From the NCBI GenBank assembly GCA_047631555.1, contig JBLHZY010000004.1:1-64000 (forward strand): 64,000 bases of DNA, given 5' to 3'. Shown one piece after another: positions 17,287 through 26,660 of the stretch. The notes under the pieces are model-generated. The model was not told where the DNA came from. It ran no database searches and saw nothing but the letters and a program-made list of their open reading frames with translations. Origin of the DNA: JBLHZY01 sp047631555 (GTDB taxonomy: Bacteria > Pseudomonadota > Alphaproteobacteria > Rhodobacterales > Rhodobacteraceae). The translations under genes were made by a program, and so were the position numbers. How positions within the stretch are numbered: the stretch's first letter is position 1; each line of letters opens with the position of its first letter.

Positions 17287-18443
17287 TTAGAGTTCAAAGA
17301 TTTTCTTTTCGGTTTTGTGCAGGCAATCCCCCGGCCCATCCGGCCCGATCAGGTAGTTGTCGCAGATCACGGCAAAGACGTTATTGTCGTCATATCCGGG
17401 GTGAACTGCGAGCAGCATACCTTGGGCAAGCGGCAGGGTTTCATCGCGCCGGATGAGCGGGCGTTCGACCATTTCGCAGCCCTGACCATGCGCATAAAGG
17501 CGGGTCTCGGGGGGAGATTGCGGCTTTGCATCCAGATATCATGGGCCGCGGCGATCTCGGCGGGATGGGCCCCGGGCTTCATCAGCGAGAGCGTGTAATC
17601 CTGCGCAGCGCGCACATTCTCGAAGGCTTCAAGCAGATGATCCTGCGCTTTGCCCAAAACCATCGTGCGCGCGATTTCAAGGTAGATGCCGCCCGGCCCG
17701 TTGATCTCAATCAGGACCGACATGTGATCGCCTGCTTCCAGCGTCCGTGTCTGAAAATGCCGCCCCATAAAGCGCGAAGGTTGGCCCTGCGGCGCGGACA
17801 TGCCAAGCACAATGCCTTGATCGCTGCCCAAGCGGCGGCCAACAGCCTCGGCATGGGCGGCGACATCGCGATCGGTTTTCCCGGGCGCAATAAAATCACA
17901 GACCTCGGCAAAGACCGCATCCTGAAGCGCCGCCGTTTGGTGGATCAGGGCGATTTCCTCATCGCTCTTGATCGCCTTGATCCGATCCATGGGATCGCTT
18001 GCATCAATCACTTCAAATTGGGCGTGCAGCGCAGCCATCATCCCGTAGGGAAGCGATTGCGGCGAGAGCACGCCAATGCGCCGCGCCCCGGCATCTTTGA
18101 GCCCCTGAACCAAAAGCTCAGTGTCATAATCGACCGTATAGGGCACCGAATGAAACGACGGCGTTCCAAGCACGCGCCCGACCCCGCGATCATGCGCGAG
18201 GGGGCCGCGATCTGTTCCAAAGGCGCCCATTTCGACAATTGTCATGGGGCGATCGGGGAAAAACGCAACGCTGCGCGGATAGCCATTCATCGCCGGAACA
18301 TCGGTAAACCAGCGCACATATCCGCCGATCCAATCCTCGCGGCCATGCATGACCAGCGCGTCCAGCCCTTGGGCCTTGACGACAATCCGCGCCAGTTCCC
18401 AGCGGCGGGCCAGTTCTGCGTCAGAAATCGGTGAAATGGTCAT
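17287..18443 (-). pseudogene. M24 (creatinase/aminopeptidase P-like) gene with a frameshift in a C/G homopolymer
   Basis: A creatinase/prolidase-fold gene split into two frames. Residues 1-~315 run from 18443 with a creatinase N-terminal domain and the start of the pita-bread domain (QGIVLGMSAPQGQPS, GGIYLEIARTMVLG). The frame is lost at a run of six G on the plus strand near 17509-17514. The other frame continues ETRLYAHGQGCEMVERPLI to the stop at 17287. One extra base in the run restores a ~385-residue protein. The usual M24 metal ligands D-D-H-E-E appear as Glu, Glu, His, His and Cys, so a metal-free creatinase-like role is likely. It may be a real mutation, a sequencing error or slipped-strand switching. 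Confidence 0.8.
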
Positions 18444-19363
18444 TGGTCCATCCTTTCGGGCAAAGCTTCGATCCCGCCAGCCAAATAGGCCGTCATATTT
18501 GCGATGACGGTTGGCAGGGCTTGTTCATGATAAACGTCTGAAAACCCGCCCAAATGCGGGGTGATGATCAGGTTTGGCGTGGCCCAGAGGGCGCTGTCTG
18601 CGGGCAGCGGCTCTTGGGCGAAAACATCCAGCGCCGCGCCCGCGATAGCATTCCTTTCAACCGCTTTGGCGACCGCCTCTTCATCAACGCAGCCACCGCG
18701 GGCAAGATTGATCAGATGGGTCTGGGGGCCCATGGCGCGCAAAAGTTCGGCGTCAATGATGTGATGTGTGGCCTGAGAATAGGGCGTCAGCACCACGACA
18801 AAATCCGCTTCGCCGACCGCATCGCGGATATCCGAGCGGGGGAAAACCTGCGCAAAACCAGGCACAGCGGCGCGGCTGGTTACCCCGGTCACTCGCATCC
18901 CAAAGGCATTGAGCAGCCCAGCAAGATGTTCGGCAATCGCGCCAACGCCAACAATACAGGCCGTCTTGCTTTGCAAAAGCGGCTGGGGCCAGCGATCCCA
19001 AACAGCAAGCCGCTGATTGGCTTGAATGCGCGGGAAATTGCGCGCCGACGCAAGCATCAGCAACACGCAAAGTTCCGACATTTGCGGCCCATGGATGCCA
19101 TGGCAATTGGTGATCGCCAGCCCCTTTTGGCCCATGAGATTATCGATCCCTGTGGTCAGCGCCTGGATCCATTTAAGCGCGGGCAGCGCGGCCAAAAGCG
19201 CAGGCGTAGCGCGGGGCGCAAGCGCGATCAAAACCTCGACCCCGTCGGTTTTCCCCATGGCCTCATCCAGCGAAACCGCCGTCAGATACTCCGCCTCGGG
19301 GGCGGCTTTTGAAAGTTCTGCTGCATAGAAATCAGCGTTGGTATCATAGATCAAGACACGCAT
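18440..19363 (-). CDS. D-2-hydroxyacid dehydrogenase (NAD-dependent)
   Basis: A 307-residue D-isomer-specific 2-hydroxyacid dehydrogenase. The Rossmann motif is ACIVGVGAIAEHLAGLL (residues ~137-153). The catalytic Arg is in LINLARGGCVDE, the Glu in VFAQEPLPADS and the His in IITPHLGGFSD, giving the full triad. QALTTGIDNL and VVVLTPYSQATHH also fit the family. It overlaps the M24-like gene (ATGA) and the TRAP large permease gene upstream (one shared base), so it is part of the same operon. It would interconvert a 2-oxo acid and a D-2-hydroxy acid; the substrate is unknown. Confidence 0.9.
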   Translation of the reverse strand: MRVLIYDTNADFYAAELSKAAPEAEYLTAVSLDEAMGKTDGVEVLIALAPRATPALLAALPALKWIQALTTGIDNLMGQKGLAITNCHGIHGPQMSELCVLLMLASARNFPRIQANQRLAVWDRWPQPLLQSKTACIVGVGAIAEHLAGLLNAFGMRVTGVTSRAAVPGFAQVFPRSDIRDAVGEADFVVVLTPYSQATHHIIDAELLRAMGPQTHLINLARGGCVDEEAVAKAVERNAIAGAALDVFAQEPLPADSALWATPNLIITPHLGGFSDVYHEQALPTVIANMTAYLAGGIEALPERMDQ

Positions 19364-20661
19364 TAGTAGAGCACCTCAGGCAGCCAAAGGGCCATTGCAG
19401 GCCATAAGAAAAGAAGCAGGACAAGCGCCACAGGGGCGAGCAAAAACGGCGCAATGCCACGATAAAGCTCTGGCATGCTTAGGTTTTTGGTCTGGGCGCG
19501 GATGATAAACAGGTTCATCCCAACGGGCGGCGAAATCAGCCCGAGTTCCACCAGCACCACAACAAGAACCCCAAACCAGATCGGATCAAATCCGTAGCCA
19601 ACCACCACAGGCAAAAAGACAGGAACGGTGATCAACACCATGCCGATACCCTCAAGAAAACAGCCCAGCACGATGTAAATAAGGACGATGATCGTCATAA
19701 CCGACCAAACGCTAAGCTCGGCCTCTTGTGCGAGCGCCAGCAAAGTATCAGGCAGACGGGTCTGCACCACAAAGACCGAAAAGAGCGTCGCCCCAAGGAT
19801 GATCATAAACAATGCACAGGCCACAAGAACGCTTGAGCGCACCGCCTCCATCAACCCGTTCAGATTTAGCGTGCGTTTGGCAAAACCAAGTAAGATCGCC
19901 CCAAAAGCACCGATAGAGGCGGCCTCGGTCGGGGTGAAAATACCTGCGTAAATGCCGCCAATGGTGACTGCGAAGAGCAAGATGAATTGCCATGGCTCTT
20001 TAAGTGCTGCGACCCGCTCGCGCAGGCTTGCTTTTTGATCAACTGGCGCAGAACCGGCGCGATGCGCGATCCAAACCGCAACCAGTACATAGAGCAGCAA
20101 CAAGATGATGCCCGGGATCATTGAGGCTGCAAACAGGCGCGCAACCGAGGTCTCGGTAATCGAGCCGTAAATCACCAGAATGATCGAGGGCGGGATGAGG
20201 ATGCCAAGGGATCCGCCCGCAGCAACCGAGGCCGCAGAGAAACTTTTCTTATATCCCGCCTTGCCCATTTCCGGCATGGCGATCCTTGTCATGCTGGCGG
20301 CTGTTGCGACCGAGCTGCCGCAGATCGCGCCAAAAGCGCCGGAAGCTACGATCGTGGCGACCGCCAAGCCGCCGCGCAATCCCGATAGGATCACCCGGGC
20401 GGCATTAAACAATTCCGCCGACATGCGCGAGCCCGAGGCGATCTCACCCATCAGAATAAACAAGGGAATGACCGAGAGATTGTAATTCGAGGCCACATCA
20501 AAAATCGTTGTGCCAGCGACAAATTTGGCCGACATCAAGCTGTTGAGGATCATATTGCCAACGACGCCGATGAAGGCGAGCGCCAGCCAAACCGGTTGGC
20601 GCAAAAACAGCAGCACCAAAAGGATGCCAACGCCGCTTAGGCCAAGGGCAAAACTGCTCAT
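19363..20661 (-). CDS. dctM: TRAP transporter large permease DctM
   Basis: A 432-residue membrane protein with about twelve hydrophobic helices, typical of the TRAP large subunit. Visible marks are SVIPLFILMGEIASGSRMSAELFNAA, GAICGSSVATAASMTRIAMPEM, GSLGILIPPSIILVIYGSITETSV, GIFTPTEAASIGAFGAIL and LISPPVGMNLFIIRAQ. The start at 20661 overlaps the end of dctQ by ATGA; an upstream in-frame extension is only a shadow of dctQ. With DctQ and DctP it imports an organic anion with sodium. Confidence 0.93.
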   Translation of the reverse strand: MSSFALGLSGVGILLVLLFLRQPVWLALAFIGVVGNMILNSLMSAKFVAGTTIFDVASNYNLSVIPLFILMGEIASGSRMSAELFNAARVILSGLRGGLAVATIVASGAFGAICGSSVATAASMTRIAMPEMGKAGYKKSFSAASVAAGGSLGILIPPSIILVIYGSITETSVARLFAASMIPGIILLLLYVLVAVWIAHRAGSAPVDQKASLRERVAALKEPWQFILLFAVTIGGIYAGIFTPTEAASIGAFGAILLGFAKRTLNLNGLMEAVRSSVLVACALFMIILGATLFSVFVVQTRLPDTLLALAQEAELSVWSVMTIIVLIYIVLGCFLEGIGMVLITVPVFLPVVVGYGFDPIWFGVLVVVLVELGLISPPVGMNLFIIRAQTKNLSMPELYRGIAPFLLAPVALVLLLFLWPAMALWLPEVLY

Positions 20662-21176
20662 AGCCCGCCCTCTTCGCTTGGGGCCGGTGCGGGCGCGCGA
20701 AAGGCTGCGCGCAGCTGGATCGCAAAGGCCCAGATAATTCCGGCCAGCCCAACAAAGGCAACCGCCCAGATCGGCCATTTCGGGATGCCCAGTTCGAGCG
20801 AGCGTTCGCCCCAACGCCAAGCATCCATCGCCGGGTCAATCATCGACCAGCCAAAGAACAAAAACAGCGCCGCCCCAACAAGCCCAGCCACAAGCGCCAG
20901 CGCGCGCAAAGCCGCCGCAGGCAGGATCGCATCAATCAAATCAATCAGGATTTCACGGCGATTGGCAACCACCGGCGCAATGCCGAAAAACGTCATCACC
21001 AAAAGCGAGATACTGACAACATCATAGGCCCCCTGAATGGGCCGATTAAACACCGCGCGCAGCACGACATCACCAACAACAACCAGCATCATGGTGCACA
21101 GCGCAAGGCCAGAAATGACGAGACAAATCCGGATTATCAGGTTTTGGGGTTGTGGCTTATCTGTCATGTTTTCCAT
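20658..21176 (-). CDS. dctQ: TRAP transporter small permease DctQ
   Basis: A 172-residue protein with four hydrophobic helices and the family marks VVGDVVLRAVFNRPIQGAYDVV and RREILIDLIDAI. The start may be ATG 21176 or ATG 21167; the second has a slightly better purine stretch upstream. It overlaps dctM by four bases. A GC-rich stem-loop (21188-21213) separates it from dctP, the usual position for a structure that favours binding-protein expression over the permeases. Confidence 0.9.
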   Translation of the reverse strand: MENMTDKPQPQNLIIRICLVISGLALCTMMLVVVGDVVLRAVFNRPIQGAYDVVSISLLVMTFFGIAPVVANRREILIDLIDAILPAAALRALALVAGLVGAALFLFFGWSMIDPAMDAWRWGERSLELGIPKWPIWAVAFVGLAGIIWAFAIQLRAAFRAPAPAPSEEGGL

Positions 21177-21187
21177 CCGGTTAAGTG

Positions 21188-21213
21188 TCCGGCCCGCCCG
21201 AAGGCAGGCCGGA
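21188..21213 (-). promoter_or_regulatory. Intergenic stem-loop after dctP (shared motif with 26661-26682)
   Basis: Inverted repeat TCCGGCC / GGCCGGA with a 12-base loop CGCCCGAAGGCA. There is no T-run, so it is not a simple terminator. It sits between dctP and dctQ. The core CCCGCYCGAAGGCAGGCC recurs after the Liv-type binding-protein gene. Confidence 0.65.
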
Positions 21214-21220
21214 ACATTGC

Positions 21221-22207
21221 TTACTTGGTGTAGGCGCCGACAAAGCCGGGGGCCGTTTCGCCCGCAGCCGTTACCGCACCATCAACGATGCCTTTGAACG
21301 TGCCTTTGAGGGTCGCGATTTGGGCGTCGTCCAGTTTCACGATCTTAACGCCCGCCTCTTCCATATAGGCCCGGCCATGGCTTTCGCCCGCATCCCATTT
21401 CGCGCCAAACCAAGCTGCGCGGTCCGGTCCGGTTGTCTCATCGATCAGCGCCTGATGTTCGGGCGACAGACGGTTATACGCCGCATCGCTCATCACCACG
21501 GCAAAAGTTGCCGAGGCAAGGCCTGGTTCCATCGAGTATTTGCTGACGGGTCCAAGATCAAAAGCCTTCGTTGCTTCAAACGGGAAGGAGGCGCCATCGA
21601 CGATCCCCTTGCCCATCGCATCGGCTGTTTCTGCCGGAGGAACCGGTACCGGGGAAGCCCCGAGCGCCTCAAAGATTTGCTGCCAAGTGGACCCTGCATA
21701 GCGCAGGCGCAACCCTTTGAGATTGCCAAGATCGCTTGGGTCAGCATTGGCGAAATGCACTTTGAGCGGCGGTGTAACAGCGAGCCAAAGGATCTTGGTT
21801 CCTTCGTGCTCTTTTGCCAAATACTCCGGCGCAAGTTCAGTAAGACGGCGCGAGGTGATAGCGCTTTCATTGCCTGCCGATGGCGCGCTAAGCGGCAATC
21901 CGGCCAGCTCGGTCATTGGGAAGCGACCGGGCGTTAAACCATGCAGGAAAATCCCGATATCAGCGCCGCCAGAACGGACCAGATCAAACTGGCGTGGGGG
22001 TGGTCCAAGCTGGGCGGCCGGAAAGACCTCCAGTTGCAGCTCACCGCCGGTGCGCTCGCTCAGCTCAGCGCCCCATTCTTTGATGGCGGTGACGAAGGTG
22101 TGCATTGGTGGCAGAAACGTCGTTACCTTCAGCGTTTCCGCGGATGCAGGCGCCGAGAAACCAGCGACAACCATGGCCATTGCAGCGGCCGTGTTCCAGA
22201 TTTTCAT
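21221..22207 (-). CDS. dctP: TRAP transporter solute-binding protein DctP
   Basis: A 328-residue periplasmic binding protein. A Sec signal peptide (MKIWNTAAAMAMVVAGFSAPASAE) follows GGGAGG at good spacing, which fixes the start at 22207. The mature protein has TRAP-specific features: FLPPMHTFVTAIKEWGAELSERTGGELQLEVFPAAQLGPP, and the conserved Arg-containing LKGLRLRYAGSTW region that binds a substrate carboxylate. The last residues FVGAYTK are normal. Substrates of this family are mostly carboxylates. It is preceded by the BKACE gene (gap 175 bases). Confidence 0.92.
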   Translation of the reverse strand: MKIWNTAAAMAMVVAGFSAPASAETLKVTTFLPPMHTFVTAIKEWGAELSERTGGELQLEVFPAAQLGPPPRQFDLVRSGGADIGIFLHGLTPGRFPMTELAGLPLSAPSAGNESAITSRRLTELAPEYLAKEHEGTKILWLAVTPPLKVHFANADPSDLGNLKGLRLRYAGSTWQQIFEALGASPVPVPPAETADAMGKGIVDGASFPFEATKAFDLGPVSKYSMEPGLASATFAVVMSDAAYNRLSPEHQALIDETTGPDRAAWFGAKWDAGESHGRAYMEEAGVKIVKLDDAQIATLKGTFKGIVDGAVTAAGETAPGFVGAYTK

Positions 22208-22382
22208 TATATTTCCTCCCGAGTTGTGGGGTCTTGCCCCATTGTCCCGCCTTTGGGCGGGTGTTGCTGGTGGCCGGGCATATCCGGCCATCAGAGGTTG
22301 TTGAGCATGGAGGGCTTTGATCCCGGCGTTCTTGTTTCGCGCGATATCATTCCCCCGCGCCCGCCCCGAAAGGCGAGGCGCC

Positions 22383-23312
22383 TCAAAAATTCACTTTGTC
22401 CCCGCCTTTGAGATCCAATATTTCACGCGCCTCATCTGGGGTTGCGACCTCGCAGCCGAGCTCCTCAACGACGCGGCGAATTTTGGCCACTTGCTGGGCG
22501 TTGCTTTCGGCCAGTTGACCGCGGGTGATAAACAGGCTGTCCTCCAGCCCAACGCGCACATGCCCTCCCATCTGGCTTGCCGTCGTTGCCATTGGGATTT
22601 GCGAGGAACCCGCTGCCAGAATGGACCAGCGGTAACTATCGCCAAACAGCTTGTCGGCGGTCTTTTTCATAAACACCAGATTGTCGATATCCGCGCCAAT
22701 ACCGCCCAGAATGCCCATCACGAATTGAATAAAGATTGGTGCCTTAAACAGCCCGCTGTCCATACAGAATTTTAGGTTATAGAGGTGCCCGACATCATAG
22801 CATTCATGCTCAAACTTGATGTCATGCGGGGCAAGTGTCTTGGCCGCTTCTTCGATATCCTTGAAGGTATTGCGGAAAATATTGCCGTTTGAATTGGCGA
22901 CATATTCCTCCTCCCAATCGAATTTCCACTCAGAGTAACGTTTGGCCAGCGGATGAAACGAGAAGTTCATCGAGCCCATATTCATCGAACACATCTCAGC
23001 CGAAAAGGTTGCCGCAGGTTTGATCCGGTCTTGGATTGAAAGGGTCAGCGAGCCCCCGGTTGAGATGTTCACTACTGCATCTGTCGCTTGTTTGATCCGG
23101 CCCAAAAAGGGCGTGAAATCATCCGGGTTTACCGAGGGCGCGCCGGTTTCATTGTCGCGCGCATGTAGGTGCAATATTGATGCCCCGGCCTCTGCGGCGG
23201 CAATCGCCTGCTGGGCAATATCATCGTATGTATAGGGCAGCGCGTCCGACATGGTCGGCGTATGGATCGCGCCGGTCACTGCGCAGGTAATGATGGTTTT
23301 GTTCTTGCTCAT
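22383..23312 (-). CDS. BKACE family 3-keto-acid cleavage enzyme (DUF849)
   Basis: A 309-residue TIM-barrel protein of the beta-keto acid cleavage enzyme family. The zinc-binding His48 and His50 lie in SILHLHARDNETGAPS. The conserved Glu is in RVGLEDSLFITRGQLAESNAQQV near residue 235, and GGHVRVGLEDS is diagnostic. Such enzymes condense a 3-keto acid with acetyl-CoA and release acetoacetate plus a shorter acyl-CoA; known substrates include 3-keto-5-aminohexanoate and dehydrocarnitine. The operon also has a 3-hydroxyacid dehydrogenase at 28024-28950 that could supply the 3-keto acid. The start overlaps the stop of livM. Confidence 0.9.
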   Translation of the reverse strand: MSKNKTIITCAVTGAIHTPTMSDALPYTYDDIAQQAIAAAEAGASILHLHARDNETGAPSVNPDDFTPFLGRIKQATDAVVNISTGGSLTLSIQDRIKPAATFSAEMCSMNMGSMNFSFHPLAKRYSEWKFDWEEEYVANSNGNIFRNTFKDIEEAAKTLAPHDIKFEHECYDVGHLYNLKFCMDSGLFKAPIFIQFVMGILGGIGADIDNLVFMKKTADKLFGDSYRWSILAAGSSQIPMATTASQMGGHVRVGLEDSLFITRGQLAESNAQQVAKIRRVVEELGCEVATPDEAREILDLKGGDKVNF

Positions 23313-24337
23313 GGTTGGGTTCCTTTGATGGGCAGGCCGCGCACACGGCGGCTAAGGGGGAAGAGCTCATATCCGGCTTTGCCGCGGATCAAACCCCAGA
23401 CGCCTGCGGGCGCTTTGAGCATGACAACGATGGCGACGAGCCCCAATGCGATCAGATAAATGGTGCCAAGATCGGCCAATGTTTCGCGCAGCAGGAAATA
23501 GATGAGAGTGCCAAGGATCGGCCCCTCAATCGTTCCGATCCCGCCGATCACGACGATAAAGATAACAAAAGCGGTCCAATCATTGGTCGAGAAGGCCGCA
23601 TCCGGCGATATCCGCAGCTTTTGCAAAAAGATCAAACAGCCGACCAATGTGGTAAGGCCCGCTGTGATCACATAGACCACGAATTTCGAGGTCCAGATAT
23701 CAATCCCAAGCGACTTGGCCGCGAGTTCATTGTCGCGAATGGCGGTAAGTGCGACGCCGCGGCGCGAGCGCAGATAAGCAAAGACAAAGCCGATGATCAG
23801 CACGGCAAGCGCCAGCGTCAGCCAGTAAAGCAGCGCCTCGCGCCCGGCCCGATCCTGCGCCAAGCCTTTGACGATGGACGCGGGAAGCGATGTGCCCGAG
23901 CCGCCGCCAAGAGCAGTAAATTGCGCAGCCGTGAGGCGGAACACCTCGGCCACGACCCATGTACCGATGGCGAAATAGGCCCCGCGCAGGCGAAAGATCA
24001 GCGCGGCTACGGGGGCTGCGATGATTGCGCCCGCCAGCGCAGCAAGCGGCATCGCAGCAAAGGGATGCAATCCACCAAGCATGATCAGCCCGAAAAAGAC
24101 ATAGCCGCCAAGCCCGACATAGGCCTGTTGCCCGACGGAAACGAGCCCCGCATAGCCTGCGAGGAAATTCCAAAGGCTGGCGAGCGACAGATAGAGAAAG
24201 AACTCGCCAAACAGCCGCAAATCCGCGCGCCCCGCCCACCAAGGCGCTGCCGCCATCACGACAAGTGCGAGCAGCAAAACCGCCATCGCACTTAAAGAAA
24301 GGCGCGTCATACGAGAGACTTGAAGGGTCTGGTTCAT
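23309..24337 (-). CDS. livM: Branched-chain-amino-acid-type ABC permease LivM
   Basis: A 342-residue membrane permease of the LivHM type. Key segments are SLWNFLAGYAGLVSVGQQAYVGLGGYVFF (residues ~50-80), LRGAYFAIGTWVVAEVFRL, AIRDNELAAKSLGID (the EAA-like cytoplasmic loop contacting the ATPase) and GGIGTIEGPILGTLIYFLL. The start at 24337 overlaps the TGA of livH by ATGA; upstream in-frame codons are a livH shadow. Despite the name, many Liv-type importers carry aromatic acids or amides, which fits the catabolic context. Confidence 0.92.
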   Translation of the reverse strand: MNQTLQVSRMTRLSLSAMAVLLLALVVMAAAPWWAGRADLRLFGEFFLYLSLASLWNFLAGYAGLVSVGQQAYVGLGGYVFFGLIMLGGLHPFAAMPLAALAGAIIAAPVAALIFRLRGAYFAIGTWVVAEVFRLTAAQFTALGGGSGTSLPASIVKGLAQDRAGREALLYWLTLALAVLIIGFVFAYLRSRRGVALTAIRDNELAAKSLGIDIWTSKFVVYVITAGLTTLVGCLIFLQKLRISPDAAFSTNDWTAFVIFIVVIGGIGTIEGPILGTLIYFLLRETLADLGTIYLIALGLVAIVVMLKAPAGVWGLIRGKAGYELFPLSRRVRGLPIKGTQP

Positions 24338-25200
24338 CCGTTCATCCTCGGGAAAAGGCCGCGCGGGCGGGTTGCGAGGATCAGCAGAAAGACGAGGTGA
24401 CCGGCAAGGATTTGATAGCCCGGGTTGATTTTGGCGCCCAAAGTTTGCGCAATCCCAAGGATCACGCCGCCCGCGAGCGTGCCCCACAAATTGCCAAGCC
24501 CGCCGATGATCACCGCTTCAAATCCAAAGATAAGCCGCGCGCTTCCAGCAGCAGGATCAAACGAGGTGCGAATGCCAAGAAAGACCCCCGCGATCGCCGT
24601 TACCGCCAGCGAGAGTGCCATCGCCATCCCAAAGACATGCGCGCGGTTCAGCCCCATCAGCTGAACGATTTCAGGCAAATCGGAGGTCGCACGAAAGGCG
24701 CGGCCAAGTGCTGTGTGATAAAACATCCATTGCAGCCCGCCAATCACCGCCACAGCCGTGGCAAAAACGATCAAGGGCAAGACGCCCAAAGTCAGCGGGC
24801 CTGCATCAATACTCATCGTTTCCAGCGCTCCGGCTTGCAGCTTTTGCGGATCGGCTGAGTAGCCCGCGAGCAGCGCGTTTTGGATGATCACCGAAAGGCC
24901 GAAAGTGACCAAAAGCGGCGGCAGAATATCCCCGCCCATGGTGCGATTGAGCACCAAACGTTGCAGCGCATAGCCAAGCCCTGCCATGATCGGCACGACA
25001 ATCACCAGCGCAAGCAACGGATGCAGCCCGCTTATCGCAACCGTTGTTGTAAGGGCGATATAGGCGGCCAAAACGATCAGATCGCCATGCGCGATATTGA
25101 CCAGCCGCATCACCCCAAAAATCAGCGAAAGCCCTGCTGCAAACAAGGCGTAAAGCCCGCCCAGCAGGGTCCCTTGCACGACTGCATTGATCCAATCCAT
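24334..25200 (-). CDS. livH: Branched-chain-amino-acid-type ABC permease LivH
   Basis: A 288-residue membrane permease. It starts MDWINAVVQGTLLGGLYALFAAGLSLIFGVMRLVNIAHGD, the standard LivH N-terminus. It contains FRATSDLPEIVQLMGLN (cytoplasmic loop) and FGFEAVIIGGLGNLWGTLAGGVILG. It forms the translocation path with LivM, to which it is coupled by overlap. The gap to livF is five bases. Confidence 0.92.
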   Translation of the reverse strand: MDWINAVVQGTLLGGLYALFAAGLSLIFGVMRLVNIAHGDLIVLAAYIALTTTVAISGLHPLLALVIVVPIMAGLGYALQRLVLNRTMGGDILPPLLVTFGLSVIIQNALLAGYSADPQKLQAGALETMSIDAGPLTLGVLPLIVFATAVAVIGGLQWMFYHTALGRAFRATSDLPEIVQLMGLNRAHVFGMAMALSLAVTAIAGVFLGIRTSFDPAAGSARLIFGFEAVIIGGLGNLWGTLAGGVILGIAQTLGAKINPGYQILAGHLVFLLILATRPRGLFPRMNG

Positions 25201-25205
25201 CTCTC

Positions 25206-25925
25206 TTATACTCCGAAATAGGCGCGGCTGATCTCATCTCGCGAGACGCCGTTTGAGGGCCCCTCAAGCGAGACGCGACCCTCCTGCAAACAATAGACCC
25301 GGCTGGAAACCGACAGGGCTTTGGCGATGTCTTGCTCAACAACAATGGCCGAAAGCCCTTCGCCAACGATGCCCGGCAGTGCTTCGTAAATCGACTTGAT
25401 GATCACCGGCGCAAGGCCAAGGCTGATCTCGTCCATCATCAGCAATTCAGGGTTGCTCATCAAAGCGCGCCCAATCGCGACCATCTGTTGCTGGCCCCCT
25501 GAAAGGTCCGTCGCCGGGACGTTGCGCCGCTCTTCAAGGATGGGAAAAAGGTCATAGATGCGGCGCAGGTTCCACGGCCCTTTGCGGCCCGCTTGCGCCC
25601 CAATGATCAAGTTCTCTTCAACGCTGAGCGAGGCAAAAAGCATCCGCCCTTCGGGCACCAAAGCGATCCCCAAATGCGCGACCTGATCCGCCCGCAGCGC
25701 GCCGATCTGCTTGCCCTGCCAGCTCACTTGCGCCGCGCCGTTGCGGATCAGCCCAGAGACCGAACGCATCAGCGTCGTTTTGCCCGCGCCATTGGCCCCA
25801 ATCACCGCGACAACCTCGCCGGGATGGACGTTAAGCGAGATACCATAGAGCGCTTGGAAGTCGCCGTAATGGGCTTCAAGCCCGGAAACTGACAGCAGCG
25901 GAGCGCTTTGGGATTGATCAAGCAT
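25206..25925 (-). CDS. livF: Liv-type ABC transporter ATPase LivF
   Basis: A 239-residue ATPase. Walker A is IGANGAGKTTLMRSV (residues ~43-57), the signature is LSGGQQQMVAIGRALMSNPELL and Walker B is LLMMDEISLGLAPVI. HYGDFQALYGIS and LVPEGRMLFASLSVEENL are typical of LivF. The start overlaps the livG end by eight bases, so the two ATPases are coupled. Together they form the nucleotide-binding pair of the importer. Confidence 0.93.
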   Translation of the reverse strand: MLDQSQSAPLLSVSGLEAHYGDFQALYGISLNVHPGEVVAVIGANGAGKTTLMRSVSGLIRNGAAQVSWQGKQIGALRADQVAHLGIALVPEGRMLFASLSVEENLIIGAQAGRKGPWNLRRIYDLFPILEERRNVPATDLSGGQQQMVAIGRALMSNPELLMMDEISLGLAPVIIKSIYEALPGIVGEGLSAIVVEQDIAKALSVSSRVYCLQEGRVSLEGPSNGVSRDEISRAYFGV

Positions 25926-26643
25926 CGACTTCTATCCCCAGATAGATTTCGCGCACCTGCTGGCTTTCCATGATCGCTTTTGGTTCGCCATCCGCGATCT
26001 TTTTACCAAAGTCGATGACGATCAGGCGATCCACAACGGCCAGAAGCGCATGCACCACATGCTCAATCCAGACGATGGAAATGCCCGTTTCGCGCAGGCT
26101 TTGAATGGTTGCGATCAGCGATTGGCATTCATTGTCCGTCAGCCCGCCCGCGATCTCATCGAGCAACAAAACCCGCGGCTTGGCACACATGGCGCGCGAC
26201 AGTTCGAGCCTCTTGCGCTCAAGCAAGGTCAGCCCGCCTGCGAGCGTATTGGCTTTGGGCAAAAGGCCGGTGCGCGCCAGCACATCAAGGCAAGTTTCTT
26301 CGGCCTCATGCTTGGAAAGCCCGGCGCCTTGGGTCGCGGCGACATAGGCGTTTTCATAGATCGTCATGCCGGAAAAAGGCTGCGGTACTTGAAAGGATCG
26401 CGCGATCCCGGCCCGGCAACGGCGCGCAGCGGCCCAGCCGGTAATGTCTTGGCCATCAAAGCGGATCGTGCCGCCGTCTGGGGCTAGGGTTCCGGTCACA
26501 AGGTTGAACATCGAGGTCTTGCCCGCGCCGTTTGGCCCGATGACGCCAAGCGCCTCGCCGCTCTGTAGCGACCAGCTTTGATCATCGGCCACGGTGACCG
26601 CGCCGAATGCCTTTTGGACGCCTGATAGTTCCAGAATGGCCAT
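25918..26643 (-). CDS. livG: Liv-type ABC transporter ATPase LivG
   Basis: A 241-residue ATPase. Walker A is IGPNGAGKTSMFNLVTG and Walker B is VLLLDEIAGGLTDNE. The signature region LAGGLTLLERKRLELSRAM differs from classical LSGGQ, as is common in LivG. The start at 26643 is chosen because AAGGAA lies just upstream; the open frame continues further 5' but through the stem-loop. It ends in LGIEVDA overlapping livF. Confidence 0.92.
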   Translation of the reverse strand: MAILELSGVQKAFGAVTVADDQSWSLQSGEALGVIGPNGAGKTSMFNLVTGTLAPDGGTIRFDGQDITGWAAARRCRAGIARSFQVPQPFSGMTIYENAYVAATQGAGLSKHEAEETCLDVLARTGLLPKANTLAGGLTLLERKRLELSRAMCAKPRVLLLDEIAGGLTDNECQSLIATIQSLRETGISIVWIEHVVHALLAVVDRLIVIDFGKKIADGEPKAIMESQQVREIYLGIEVDA

Positions 26644-26660
26644 GATGGTTCCTTGTTGGT

